Of a stretch of 64,000 bases of DNA, positions 1-7,619 are shown one piece after another. The notes beneath the pieces were generated by a model. It was not told the DNA's origin, did not search any database, and saw nothing but the letters and a program-made list of their open reading frames with translations. The position numbers and the translations under genes are program-made. Every line of letters starts with the position of its first letter. Positions within the stretch are counted from its first letter, which is position 1. The stretch is from CAVPLM01 sp963713545 (lineage in GTDB: Bacteria; Actinomycetota; Thermoleophilia; RBG-16-64-13), in the NCBI GenBank assembly GCA_963713545.1, contig CAVQME010000002.1:434001-498000 (forward strand), read 5' to 3'.

Positions 1-402
1 TTCCGTGAACTTGCCGACTGCGCCGGAGGGGCCGATGGGATTCCTTCCGCCGTTGAGCTCGCGGATGGCCATGCGCCCGGCATGCTGAAGCTGGATGGAG
101 GCGATCGCACCGCTCCTCTTGATCGCCTCGGCTAGGTTGGCCAGACCGGGGATGATGCGCTCGTCCCCCAAGTTGATCTGCCCCGCCTGGTTGATGGCGC
201 GGTCCTTGTCGATAGCGCTCTCGCCCACCGTGACGATCGCCGCCCCGCCTTTGGCCTGGGCGCGATGGAACTCGATCAATTCCCTCGACACCGATTGATC
301 GGCGTTGGCGAGGCCCATGACTGTGGGAGCTACCTCGATACGGTTCTTGGCAGTCAGACTCCCTATCTTGATCGGCTCGAACACTACTTCCCAATCTGCC
401 AT
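1..402 (-). CDS. NADH:flavin oxidoreductase, Old Yellow Enzyme family (N-terminal part)
   Basis: The gene runs off the left edge; 134 codons are visible. The start (MADWEVVFEP) follows AGGAGG eight bases upstream. The text matches the N-terminal part of the FMN-binding TIM barrel of Old Yellow Enzyme and 2,4-dienoyl-CoA-reductase-like proteins: F-x-P-I-K-I-G-S-L-T-A-K-N-R near residues 8-21, a K-G-G-A segment near 50, and the I-Q-L-Q-H-A-G-R strand near residue 110 that contributes to the flavin site. Family members reduce activated C=C bonds of enoates or enones with NAD(P)H. The C-terminal part is outside the window, so I cannot tell whether this is the short form or the long form with an Fe-S cluster and an FAD/NAD domain. 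Confidence 0.85.
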   Translation of the reverse strand, partial: MADWEVVFEPIKIGSLTAKNRIEVAPTVMGLANADQSVSRELIEFHRAQAKGGAAIVTVGESAIDKDRAINQAGQINLGDERIIPGLANLAEAIKRSGAIASIQLQHAGRMAIRELNGGRNPIGPSGAVGKFTE

Positions 403-520
403 CTTCACGCCTCCTCTTGCTGACTACGAATGACGGTCACGAGACGCAAGCGCGCACCCTAGTGACGACAGGTCTATGCTCCTAACGCCCGAGGCCGCTG
501 GGTCCACTGAGCTCCTCGAC

Positions 521-2026
521 TCACGCCGGAAGCGGCTTCAACTTCTCCTGGGTGGGGATCTCAGGAGCGGTCACGTTGCCAACGATCATGAGTTCGAACT
601 GATGCGCCTGGGTATCCCACTCTTGCTGTTTTTGCTCGGTGTTAAGCCACCACTGTCCTTCCCAGAACGGCACCGAAACGACGTTGATAAGCGGGTGCTT
701 GGTGCCGTCCTTGACCGGGGCAGTGAAATCAAAAGGTCCGTGTACAGTCATGTCCATCTTGGAACCGGCGACCGCCTTGATGACCTCTTCCTTGTCGTCC
801 AGGTTCGTCACGCGCTTGAGAACATCGACAGCCCATTCGAATAGGACGTAGTGCAGCTGCGGTTGTTGCCATTGCATGTTGTTCTTCGTGGCGAAATCCA
901 GGCAGAGATCCAAGACGCTCTCTCCTGTTAGCGACGACTTGAACGGATAGGTGGGATGGAACCAGCACGGACCGGCGAGGCCGTCGGCGATGTCCCCGGC
1001 TGCTTCCATTGCGGATGGGAACAACGTGGGCTTAGAAGCATCAACGATCTTGGGGTTAAATGCCTGCTGTTTGGCCTGCTTCCAGAAGTTGATGAAGTCT
1101 GGGGGGCTCATGATGAGGTTGACGATCTCAACGGCCTCCTTCTTAAAGAGGCTGATGATCGTGGTGTAGTCCTCGGTACCGGGTTGAAACGAGCCGGCAT
1201 CGACCATCGTGTACCCATTACCGGTTATCACCGGGGGAAAGGCCTGACGGTAGGCATTACCGTCGACATCGTTAGGCCACATGACCCCGATTACTTTGTT
1301 GGTCTCCAACTGTGCCCAAAGGTCCAGGCTATTGGCGATCAGTTCCCAGAAGCCCCAGAACAAGTGATAAGTCCATTTGAAGCCAACCGCCGGGTCGCCA
1401 CCGCGGCCGAAGAAATAGGCTTCCGCAGGCGTGTCGGTGCTAAGACAGGGAGTAGCCAGCGCTTCGCACTGGTCAGACACCGGGATGGTGGTATCAGGGG
1501 TCGCGGCCGCCATCATCATGTCGACCTTGTCGTTGGTGACTAAATCACCGGTGACCTGCGCCGCTCGGTTGCTGTCGGACTGACTGTCTCGATCGAGGAA
1601 GGTGATGGGATGCTTTTTGCCGTCACCACACACCAGACCGTCGGCAGCATATTCCCGCCAACGTTCAAGACACCAAGCGTCAGGGATTCCGAACGCGGAG
1701 ATCGCCCCCGTGATCGGGGTGACGAAACCGATCTTGTACTCACGGCCCATTTCGGGCCCAGCGGCCGTGGTCGTGGTGCTCGGCGCCGCAGTCGTGGTGG
1801 GCCCAGCCGTGGTTGTCGGCCCGGCGGTGGTAGCAGGTCCGGCGGTGGTCGTCGTCTCTTCCTCTCCGCACCCTGCGAGAAGTCCGCCAAGTGCGGCTCC
1901 CGCGCCTATCGTCGCCCCGGCGGTTCCCGCCAGCTTGAGAAACTCTCTCCTGCTGACGACATTGCTTGCAGAGAGCTTGACTTCCTGGTGCTCGCTGCCA
2001 AACGGGCTCTTATCTCCATCCTTCAT
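521..2026 (-). CDS. Tat-exported lipoprotein, ABC-type branched-chain-amino-acid-like substrate-binding protein
   Basis: 501 residues. The N terminus has a twin-arginine motif (S-R-R-E-F-L-K, Arg26-Arg27), a hydrophobic stretch and a lipobox L-A-G-C with Cys53, so it should be exported folded and lipid-anchored. Residues 54-90 are a Thr/Ala/Gly/Pro linker made of near-repeats of T-T-A-G-P. From about residue 93 the protein reads as a periplasmic-binding type 1 fold (Peripla_BP_6, LivJ/urea-binding group): Y-K-I-G-F-V-T-P-I-T-G, then a T-P-D-T-T-I-P-V-S-D region and a domain near 240-300 that begins G-V-M-W-P-N-D. The ligand is not predictable. No permease or ATPase gene is nearby, so it either works with a transporter encoded elsewhere or is a receptor. 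A GGGGG sequence lies just before the ATG. Confidence 0.9.
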   Translation of the reverse strand: MKDGDKSPFGSEHQEVKLSASNVVSRREFLKLAGTAGATIGAGAALGGLLAGCGEEETTTTAGPATTAGPTTTAGPTTTAAPSTTTTAAGPEMGREYKIGFVTPITGAISAFGIPDAWCLERWREYAADGLVCGDGKKHPITFLDRDSQSDSNRAAQVTGDLVTNDKVDMMMAAATPDTTIPVSDQCEALATPCLSTDTPAEAYFFGRGGDPAVGFKWTYHLFWGFWELIANSLDLWAQLETNKVIGVMWPNDVDGNAYRQAFPPVITGNGYTMVDAGSFQPGTEDYTTIISLFKKEAVEIVNLIMSPPDFINFWKQAKQQAFNPKIVDASKPTLFPSAMEAAGDIADGLAGPCWFHPTYPFKSSLTGESVLDLCLDFATKNNMQWQQPQLHYVLFEWAVDVLKRVTNLDDKEEVIKAVAGSKMDMTVHGPFDFTAPVKDGTKHPLINVVSVPFWEGQWWLNTEQKQQEWDTQAHQFELMIVGNVTAPEIPTQEKLKPLPA

Positions 2027-2495
2027 GATTCCCCCCTAGGAAAAGAGGACTGACAGTGATACTTCTTCACAAGCACACGGCTAGTCTATGCTACGACTGT
2101 GAACCCCCTTTGCTTCGTTCTTCTCCCCTCGGGATCGAGGCCTGCGGCAACACCGAAGGGTGCGCTCAATGGACAACAGCCAACTACCGAGAATTTTACG
2201 GACGGAGCGCTCCCTCCGCTCACCTATAACGTACTCGGTCCCAAACTGCCTGTCAAGCATCCGGGATGAGCTCAGGCGGATACGCGTCGAGATGAACGTG
2301 CGCCCCCAATGCAGTACTTCTGCCGGTGGCACACAGGGCGCGGCCGAGCGACGAAACAACCACAGCTGTTCGGAGTGAGTGACCTAGGCAGCCCGGCGAC
2401 GGGTCGGATCTATCCGCGAGCATTACCTCGGGTCTATCCCCCCCACGCGGTCGCACGGTTCCTTCCAGAGGCATCCCCGCGACCCGTGCGCAGTC
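2027..2495. other. Intergenic region (about 470 bases), leader of the solute-binding protein gene
   Basis: I see no convincing coding sequence; the short open frames here have no ribosome binding site and no recognisable protein. The stretch holds the likely promoter at 2228-2256 and a leader of about 190 bases ending at the GGGGG before the ATG at 2026. A small hairpin (CCTCG-ATCC-CGAGG on the minus strand, near 2130) lies in that leader. I see no strong terminator hairpin downstream of the BsuPI lipoprotein gene. Confidence 0.5.
2228..2256 (-). promoter_or_regulatory. Putative sigma-70-type promoter
   Basis: A perfect -35 TTGACA (2256-2251) is followed after 17 bases by TACGTT (2233-2228), which fits the relaxed actinobacterial -10 (TA-N3-T). 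It points toward the solute-binding protein gene starting at 2026. Inference from sequence only. Confidence 0.5.
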
Positions 2496-3353
2496 CTAGT
2501 AGACGGTCACCTGCATTGTAAGCTCGGGCAGCAGCTGCGCGGCGCCTTCCGGCCCGACCGTTGCCGTCACCGTGGCCACCAGATCGTACTGGCCGGGCTC
2601 GACGGCGAACTGATCATTCAGAACGATCGGGAAGACCTGCCCCGGTTCGCCGGTGAACGTCTCGATGGCCTCCGTGAACACCTTGCCTTGGCTCCAGCGG
2701 TACTTCTCCACCCCATCCTGGCTCAAGACGACATCCGCCCGCTGGCCGCTGGAGAAGGTGAGATCCACCGGTGCGCTGCCCACGTTCTGCAGGTCGAGGG
2801 CCCACCAAACGGTCCCGGCATCGGCCAGCAGGGGCTCGCTCACCGGACTGAAGCGCACGCGCACATCCCCAGAGGTGGCTTCAGCCACCCGCGGAGTACC
2901 TTGGACCTGCAAGACCCCTTCCTTGATGACGCCCTCCAAGACCACCGGGTAATCGGACCAGGTGACCGAGGCCATGTCAGGCTGTCCTGCGGTCGAACTG
3001 AGCCCGACAAGGGATGCGAGATCCAGCCCAGTGACCGGCAGAGTAGCGCCTCCCGCCTGCGGAGGATACGACTCGAGGAGGGCCGAAGCGAGCACGACCT
3101 TGGCGTCGGCATCGCTGCCGGTGGCCACGATCGTGCCGGTCACTTTAATCGGCTCGCCAGGCTCTGCGGCCAGCGCTTGCTCGATGGTGAGCACCGCTCC
3201 ATCGCCGGCACCCGGTTCATCCGCCCCGCAGCCGGCAACGGCCACGGGCAGGATCGCGACGGCAAGAATCAGGACCAGCAACGAGGCGAAGAGAATGGTG
3301 CGCCCACGGCGATGATCAGCCGCGATGTTGTAGTGCGCGACACGATGTTCCAT
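2496..3353 (-). CDS. Lipoprotein with BsuPI-like (proteinase inhibitor fold) domain
   Basis: 285 residues. After a basic start there is a hydrophobic segment (residues 19-40) ending in V-A-G-C, with Cys42 as the probable lipidated residue. Residues about 55-150 resemble an OB-fold-like module (V-T-G-T-I-V then K-V-V-L-A-S). Residues about 165-285 fit the BsuPI family (PF12690): D-L-T-F-S-S-G-Q, then Y-R-W-S-Q-G-K-V-F-T, and P-G-Q-Y-D-L-V-A-T-V. BsuPI domains are immunoglobulin-like and often occur in secreted lipoproteins of unknown role, so protease inhibition should not be assumed. GGGAGG lies eight bases before the ATG. No operon partner is evident; the next gene upstream starts 109 bases away. 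Confidence 0.75.
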   Translation of the reverse strand: MEHRVAHYNIAADHRRGRTILFASLLVLILAVAILPVAVAGCGADEPGAGDGAVLTIEQALAAEPGEPIKVTGTIVATGSDADAKVVLASALLESYPPQAGGATLPVTGLDLASLVGLSSTAGQPDMASVTWSDYPVVLEGVIKEGVLQVQGTPRVAEATSGDVRVRFSPVSEPLLADAGTVWWALDLQNVGSAPVDLTFSSGQRADVVLSQDGVEKYRWSQGKVFTEAIETFTGEPGQVFPIVLNDQFAVEPGQYDLVATVTATVGPEGAAQLLPELTMQVTVY

Positions 3354-3462
3354 CAGTCAGACCTCCCTAGACCTCGCTGCATGCCGATCGGCCACGGACT
3401 GCCGTTGCGACGGCGGGTTCACCAGGTCGGTTCCAGCATGGAGACGGCCCTGGCCCGACACC

Positions 3463-4044
3463 TCAGTCCTTTTCCCCGCTCAGGCTCTTGCCGATGGAGA
3501 AGCCCCTGCCCAGTCCCTCGCCCAACGCATAATAGATGTTTTCGGGAGGTGCCCAGCTGAACGGACGCACTCGATCCGCCGAGAGCTTCCCGTCCTGGTC
3601 GAGACACGACTCCTCGGCTTTCACGTCGAGGATCTCCCCCACGAACAGAGTGTGCAGCCCCAGTTCGGCCATGTGCACCACCTTGCACTCCAGCACGAGG
3701 GGGAACTCCCCCACGTACGGCGCGTCCACGAGGTCAGAACGTACCGGAGTGAGCCCGGCGACCGCGAACTTGTCCACATCGCGACCGGAGACCACGCCGA
3801 AGTAGTCCGCTTCCGCGGCGTGATCGCGGGACGGAACGCTCACCGTGAAAGCCTTCCGCTCCACCAGATTGCCGTAGGTGTAGGTGGCTTTGCGTACGGC
3901 TATGCTCAAGCAGGGCGGCTTCGAGCAACAGATCCCGCCCCAGGCCACGGCCATAACGTTGGGCCGTCCGCCGGCGTCGTACGTGCCCACGATGAAGACG
4001 GGGGTCGGGTAGGCGTAGGTCTTGGCGCCCAGCGATCTTTTCAT
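3463..4044 (-). CDS. Flavin reductase-like FMN-binding protein
   Basis: 193 residues, the usual size for the flavin reductase-like split-barrel family. Visible signatures are Y-P-T-P-V-F-I-V-G-T-Y near residues 12-22, N-V-M-A-V-A-W near 29-35, and the K-A-F-T-V-S-V-P-S strand near 65-73. Members bind FMN and reduce flavin or act as small NAD(P)H-dependent reductases in anaerobes. The ATG is preceded by GGAG seven bases upstream. The nitroreductase gene lies immediately upstream, ten bases away, so the two very likely form one transcription unit supplying flavin-dependent reductases. The physiological substrate is unknown. Confidence 0.85.
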   Translation of the reverse strand: MKRSLGAKTYAYPTPVFIVGTYDAGGRPNVMAVAWGGICCSKPPCLSIAVRKATYTYGNLVERKAFTVSVPSRDHAAEADYFGVVSGRDVDKFAVAGLTPVRSDLVDAPYVGEFPLVLECKVVHMAELGLHTLFVGEILDVKAEESCLDQDGKLSADRVRPFSWAPPENIYYALGEGLGRGFSIGKSLSGEKD

Positions 4045-4054
4045 GCGATCTCTC

Positions 4055-4564
4055 CTACCAGTGGTCGAGGTGTACGCGCGAGGGGTCGAAACGGTCCGCG
4101 GGTGCGGGACGCTCGACCGGATAGCCTATCGGGACGACGGCCAGGGGGATGATGTGCTCGGGCAGTCCGAGGAGTGCTCTGACCTTGGCCACGCGTTCGT
4201 CCCGTGGATAGGTGCCCGTCCAAACGGCCCCCAAGCCGACCGCGTTCGCCGCGATCAGCAGGTTCTCGGTCGCCGCGGCACAGTCCTGCACCCAGAACCC
4301 CGGGCTCCTTTCCCGGCTCAGATCGCCGCAGACGATGATTGCCAACTGGGCATGCCGAGTCATGCCTGCGTATTGGTGAGCGGCCGCCAGACCTTCCAGC
4401 AAGCCCCGGTCTCTTACGACGACGAACTCCCAGGGTTGCTGGTTCTGGGCAGATGGCGCCGCCATGGCCGCACGGAGCAATTCGGTGACCAGCTCGTCGG
4501 ACACCGGCTGATCGGTGTACTTGCGCACGCTGCGCCGGGTTAGGATAGCTTCCACTGCCATCAT
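4055..4564 (-). CDS. Nitroreductase family protein
   Basis: 169 residues. The N-terminal R-R-S-V-R-K-Y is the FMN-phosphate-binding signature; A-P-S-A-Q-N-Q-Q-P-W-E-F near residues 36-47 and G-L-G-A-V-W-T-G near 110-117 complete the family pattern. It belongs to the short single-domain nitroreductases, FMN homodimers that reduce nitro groups, quinones or enones. The annotated start ATG-ATG sits directly behind GGGGG, so the second ATG at 4561 is nearly as good. First gene of a probable two-gene unit with the flavin reductase gene. The 235 bases upstream (4565-4799) contain no gene that I can recognise. Confidence 0.9.
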   Translation of the reverse strand: MMAVEAILTRRSVRKYTDQPVSDELVTELLRAAMAAPSAQNQQPWEFVVVRDRGLLEGLAAAHQYAGMTRHAQLAIIVCGDLSRERSPGFWVQDCAAATENLLIAANAVGLGAVWTGTYPRDERVAKVRALLGLPEHIIPLAVVPIGYPVERPAPADRFDPSRVHLDHW

Positions 4565-4799
4565 CCCCCGGTACTACGTCGTAGGATCATTCAAGACCTC
4601 CCTGAAACGTCTGATCTTCAAGCCGCCGGCGCCTCGCCGGAAGCACCGGGCCGAGTCGGGGGCGGTGGGCCCGGGATCGGGGGCGCCCGGCCGAGGCGGC
4701 AGTTCCATCATACCTGTGAAATGGTACCCGGCTGAGCGCGAGCGGAATCGCAACGGGTCGGCACGAAGCAGGGCGGGCCGGCCAGACTGGGCTCTCCGG

Positions 4800-5348
4800 C
4801 TACACCGAGCTCTCCGGGCTGGGGACCAACCGAGCGAGCGCCTGCTCGTGTGCGGGGAGCGCCTCGTCTCTAAGCACGAAGCGGACACGTCTAACGCTCT
4901 GCAGCGAGCCCGAGGCGTCGATGACCGTCGCGAGTGCCACCTCCGCCGCTTCTGTAAGCGGGTAGCCGAATATGCCGGTGGAGATGGCCGGAAAGGCGAC
5001 CGACGAAAGGCCGTGGCGCTCGGCAAGATCCAGCGCGTTGCGGTAGCAGTCGGCGAGCAACCGGTCGGAAGGCATGTCGATGCCGTAGACTGGGCCGAGG
5101 CAGTGTATGACGTACCGGTTGGGTAGATCATGACCGCCGGTGATGACCGCCTGTCCGGGTCTGATGGGCGCGAGCGGCCGGCATTCAGCCGCCAAGTCCG
5201 GGCCGGCCGCCCGATGGATCGCCCCGGCCACGCCGCCGCCGGGAAGCAACTGCGCATTCGCAGCATTCACCACCGCGTCGAACCCGCTCTGGGTGGTGAT
5301 GTCGCCGACCACGCACTCGATGATGACTCCATTTGCCGTCCGCTCCAT
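4800..5348 (-). CDS. Macro-domain protein, O-acetyl-ADP-ribose deacetylase type
   Basis: 182 residues, a stand-alone macro domain. The ADP-ribose pocket is visible: V-G-D-I-T near residues 14-18, N-A-A-N (28-31), G-G-G-V-A-G-A-I-H (37-45), and P-A-I-S-T-G-I-F-G-Y near 118-127, the phosphate-binding loop. Close relatives (YmdB/TTHA0132 group) hydrolyse O-acetyl-ADP-ribose or remove ADP-ribose from proteins. The ATG follows GGAGAGGACC. It is divergently oriented from the nitrilase gene across a 228-base spacer, with no evidence of a shared role. Confidence 0.93.
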   Translation of the reverse strand: MERTANGVIIECVVGDITTQSGFDAVVNAANAQLLPGGGVAGAIHRAAGPDLAAECRPLAPIRPGQAVITGGHDLPNRYVIHCLGPVYGIDMPSDRLLADCYRNALDLAERHGLSSVAFPAISTGIFGYPLTEAAEVALATVIDASGSLQSVRRVRFVLRDEALPAHEQALARLVPSPESSV

Positions 5349-5481
5349 GGTCCTCTCCTCTCGACCGTGGGTCTACACTGGAAAGAGTACCCCTCCTCCC
5401 GCGCCTCTCAAGCGTCGGGTGCCGGCGGGACCAGGCGCGAAGCCGGGCGCAAGCCCCGGGCCGGGAGCAGACCCACGCCGG

Positions 5482-5490
5482 TGCTACGAT
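5482..5490 (+). promoter_or_regulatory. Putative extended -10 promoter for the nitrilase gene
   Basis: TGC-TACGAT has the TG-N extension plus a TA-N3-T hexamer, about 85 bases upstream of the nitrilase start. No clear -35 is present, so this is a weak inference. Confidence 0.3.
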
Positions 5491-5576
5491 GGACTCGCCG
5501 GAGAGAGGGCCTGAATCAAACGGAGACCCTCCGGCGTTCGGTGGACCCTCGGGCCGTGAGGCATGAAGGAGGATGC

Positions 5577-6659
5577 ATGGGCGGCGACACATATCCCACG
5601 GTAAGGGTGGCGGCGGTCCAGGCTGCCTCGGTGTTCCTCGACCGGCAGGGTTCGGTGCAGAAGGCCTGCCGGCTCATAAAGGAAGCCGCGGCAGGCGGAG
5701 CCCGAGTGATCGCCTTCCCGGAGGGATTCATCCCCACCCACCCCATCTGGTATCACCACCATCCTGCCACGGGCGCCATCGCCAACAGGCTGGCTGTGGA
5801 ACTCTTCAAGAACTCTCTAGAGATCCCCAGTCCCGACTTCGAGGCCCTCTGCGCGGTGGCGCGGGAGGCAAACGCCTACGTGGTGATGGGGGTGTGCGAG
5901 AAGCTTCCTGATACCACCGGGACGATGTACAACTCCCAATTGTTCATCGGGCCGGACGGCACTCTCCTCGGCAGGCACGTGAAGGTCATGCCCACGGTGG
6001 GCGAGCGGCTCGTGCACGCGGGCGGGTACGGCGACACCATGAAGGCGGTCCCCACGGAATTCGGGCCGATGAGCGGCCTCATCTGTGGCGAGAACTCCAA
6101 TCCGCTGGCCGCCTTCGCCTTCATCGCTCAGGGCACCCGTTTCCATGTGAGTAGCTGGCCGAACCACTTCCCCACGAGCGGCGACCCGATGAGGATACGG
6201 GTATCGGTGGACTCACAGGCGTTCGCTCAGATGAGCAAGGCCTTCGTCATATCTCCCTGCGGCACGGTCGACGAAGACATGATCGCCAAGCTGCAGGTGG
6301 GTCCCGAGGGTGAGGCTTTCCTTCGCAACCCGGACTGCTGCGGTGGGTCGGTGATAGTCGCCCCCAATCAGCGCATCCTGGCCGGGCCGATGGGCGCTGA
6401 AGAGGGGATCATCTACGCCGACTGTGACCTGGAATTGGCCATTGCCACGAAGTTGCGGCACGACTTCGCCGGCCACTACAACCGGCCGGATATCTTTCAG
6501 CTGTGGGTGAACCAACGCCGGCCCAAGCTCTACAACCCGTACATGAGCGATGAACCGGGCGACGCGTTCTGGGGCCGATCGGACCCCTGCGATCAGCTCC
6601 CAGCTCCCTCGAACAATCCAGGCGGTGCGCCCCCGTGCGGCCCGGGCGAGGGAGCCTGA
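5577..6659 (+). CDS. Nitrilase-superfamily carbon-nitrogen hydrolase
   Basis: 360 residues from the ATG that follows AAGGAGG; the frame is open further upstream but only this start has a ribosome binding site. The nitrilase-fold catalytic set is present: Glu49 (F-P-E-G-F), Lys136 (H-V-K-V-M-P), a second Glu143 (G-E-R) and Cys170 in I-C-G-E-N-S-N. Canonical nitrilases have C-W-E; this branch has C-G-E. Members hydrolyse nitriles, or in some cases amides, through a thioimidate on the cysteine and assemble into spirals. Substrate not predictable. It is a lone plus-strand gene, convergent with the dehydratase operon. Confidence 0.88.
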   Translation: MGGDTYPTVRVAAVQAASVFLDRQGSVQKACRLIKEAAAGGARVIAFPEGFIPTHPIWYHHHPATGAIANRLAVELFKNSLEIPSPDFEALCAVAREANAYVVMGVCEKLPDTTGTMYNSQLFIGPDGTLLGRHVKVMPTVGERLVHAGGYGDTMKAVPTEFGPMSGLICGENSNPLAAFAFIAQGTRFHVSSWPNHFPTSGDPMRIRVSVDSQAFAQMSKAFVISPCGTVDEDMIAKLQVGPEGEAFLRNPDCCGGSVIVAPNQRILAGPMGAEEGIIYADCDLELAIATKLRHDFAGHYNRPDIFQLWVNQRRPKLYNPYMSDEPGDAFWGRSDPCDQLPAPSNNPGGAPPCGPGEGA

Positions 6660-6740
6660 GGCGACTCGGGAGCCCCGGGTGTCCGGTTCCGGGCCTCTCA
6701 CCGGACCACGGACGGGCTCGGGCGATCCCGGCGTCTCGTC

Positions 6741-7619
6741 CTAAGGTAGTCCGGGCGCCGTGAGCCCCTCCGGACGCCGGTAAGCCGGGTTCTCGACCGG
6801 TGCGAGCTCGTCGCGGCCGATGAGGGCTACCCCCAGCGCGGCCGGCATCTGCGGCCGGTCGAGGACGACCACCTCCTTGTCGAGCTGGTCCTCGAACGCT
6901 TTCTTCGCGGCCACGTTCAGAGCGACCCCCCCTGTGAGTACGATCGGCTGTTCGTAGGTGATCCTGGCCTGCCTCCCGGTGGAGACGACCCGCTTGGCCA
7001 TGGCCTCCAGGATGCCCATGGCGATGTCCGCGATAGGCAGACCCGCCGAAAGATAGGAGATGATCTCCGACTCGGCAAAGATGGTGCACACGCTGCTCAG
7101 ATAGACCGGGTTCTTAGAGGTCAGCGCTAGCGGCCCCAGTTCCTCAAGAGGCACGCTCAGCAGGCGCCGGCTGAGGACCTCGAAGAAGCGGCCGGTCCCG
7201 GCGGCGCAGCGGTCGTTCATCTCGAACATCTCCACGGTGCCGCGCTCGCCCACGGCGATGATCTTGCTGTCCTGGCCGCCCACGTCGATGACGGTCTTCA
7301 CCCCCGGGTACATGTGCTCCGTACCGCGAGCGTGGCAGATGATCTCCGGCATCACCTTTTGCGTGCGGGTGAACGATCGCCTCCCGTAGCCCGTGGAGGC
7401 GACCGTAGCGAGGTCGGCCTCGTTCCTCCCGGCCGCTTCCAGGGCCATGCCCAGGACTTCCTCGCCGCTCTGGTTGCGGTCGTGCTTGGTGTCGATGATC
7501 GAGTAGGCGACGACCGTCCCGGCCTCGTCGATGAGCACGGCCTTGGAGGTGGTCGAGCCTATATCGACCCCCGCGAACAGCGGGAACGGGTTCGGGTTGC
7601 CGGTGTTGGCGGAGACCAC
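6741..7619 (-). CDS. 2-hydroxyacyl-CoA dehydratase activase / BadF-BcrD family ATPase
   Basis: 292 residues of the ASKHA-fold BadF/BadG/BcrA/BcrD family. G-V-D-I-G-S-T-T-S-K (17-26) and V-I-D-V-G-G-Q-D-S-K (110-119) are the ATP phosphate loops. Cys138 (N-D-R-C-A-A-G-T-G) and Cys178 (S-V-C-T-I-F) are the ligands through which the homodimer holds one bridging [4Fe-4S] cluster. Such activases drive one electron, at the cost of ATP, into the partner dehydratase or ring reductase. The GTG start directly abuts the stop codon of the upstream dehydratase gene, consistent with translational coupling. Last gene of the operon; single-subunit form as in HgdC. Confidence 0.93.
   Translation of the reverse strand: MVSANTGNPNPFPLFAGVDIGSTTSKAVLIDEAGTVVAYSIIDTKHDRNQSGEEVLGMALEAAGRNEADLATVASTGYGRRSFTRTQKVMPEIICHARGTEHMYPGVKTVIDVGGQDSKIIAVGERGTVEMFEMNDRCAAGTGRFFEVLSRRLLSVPLEELGPLALTSKNPVYLSSVCTIFAESEIISYLSAGLPIADIAMGILEAMAKRVVSTGRQARITYEQPIVLTGGVALNVAAKKAFEDQLDKEVVVLDRPQMPAALGVALIGRDELAPVENPAYRRPEGLTAPGLP

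Noticed and set aside
2081..2474. Several 60-90 codon open frames in the 2.0-2.5 kb gap
   Set aside because: No ribosome binding sites, no recognisable motifs, mutually overlapping on both strands.
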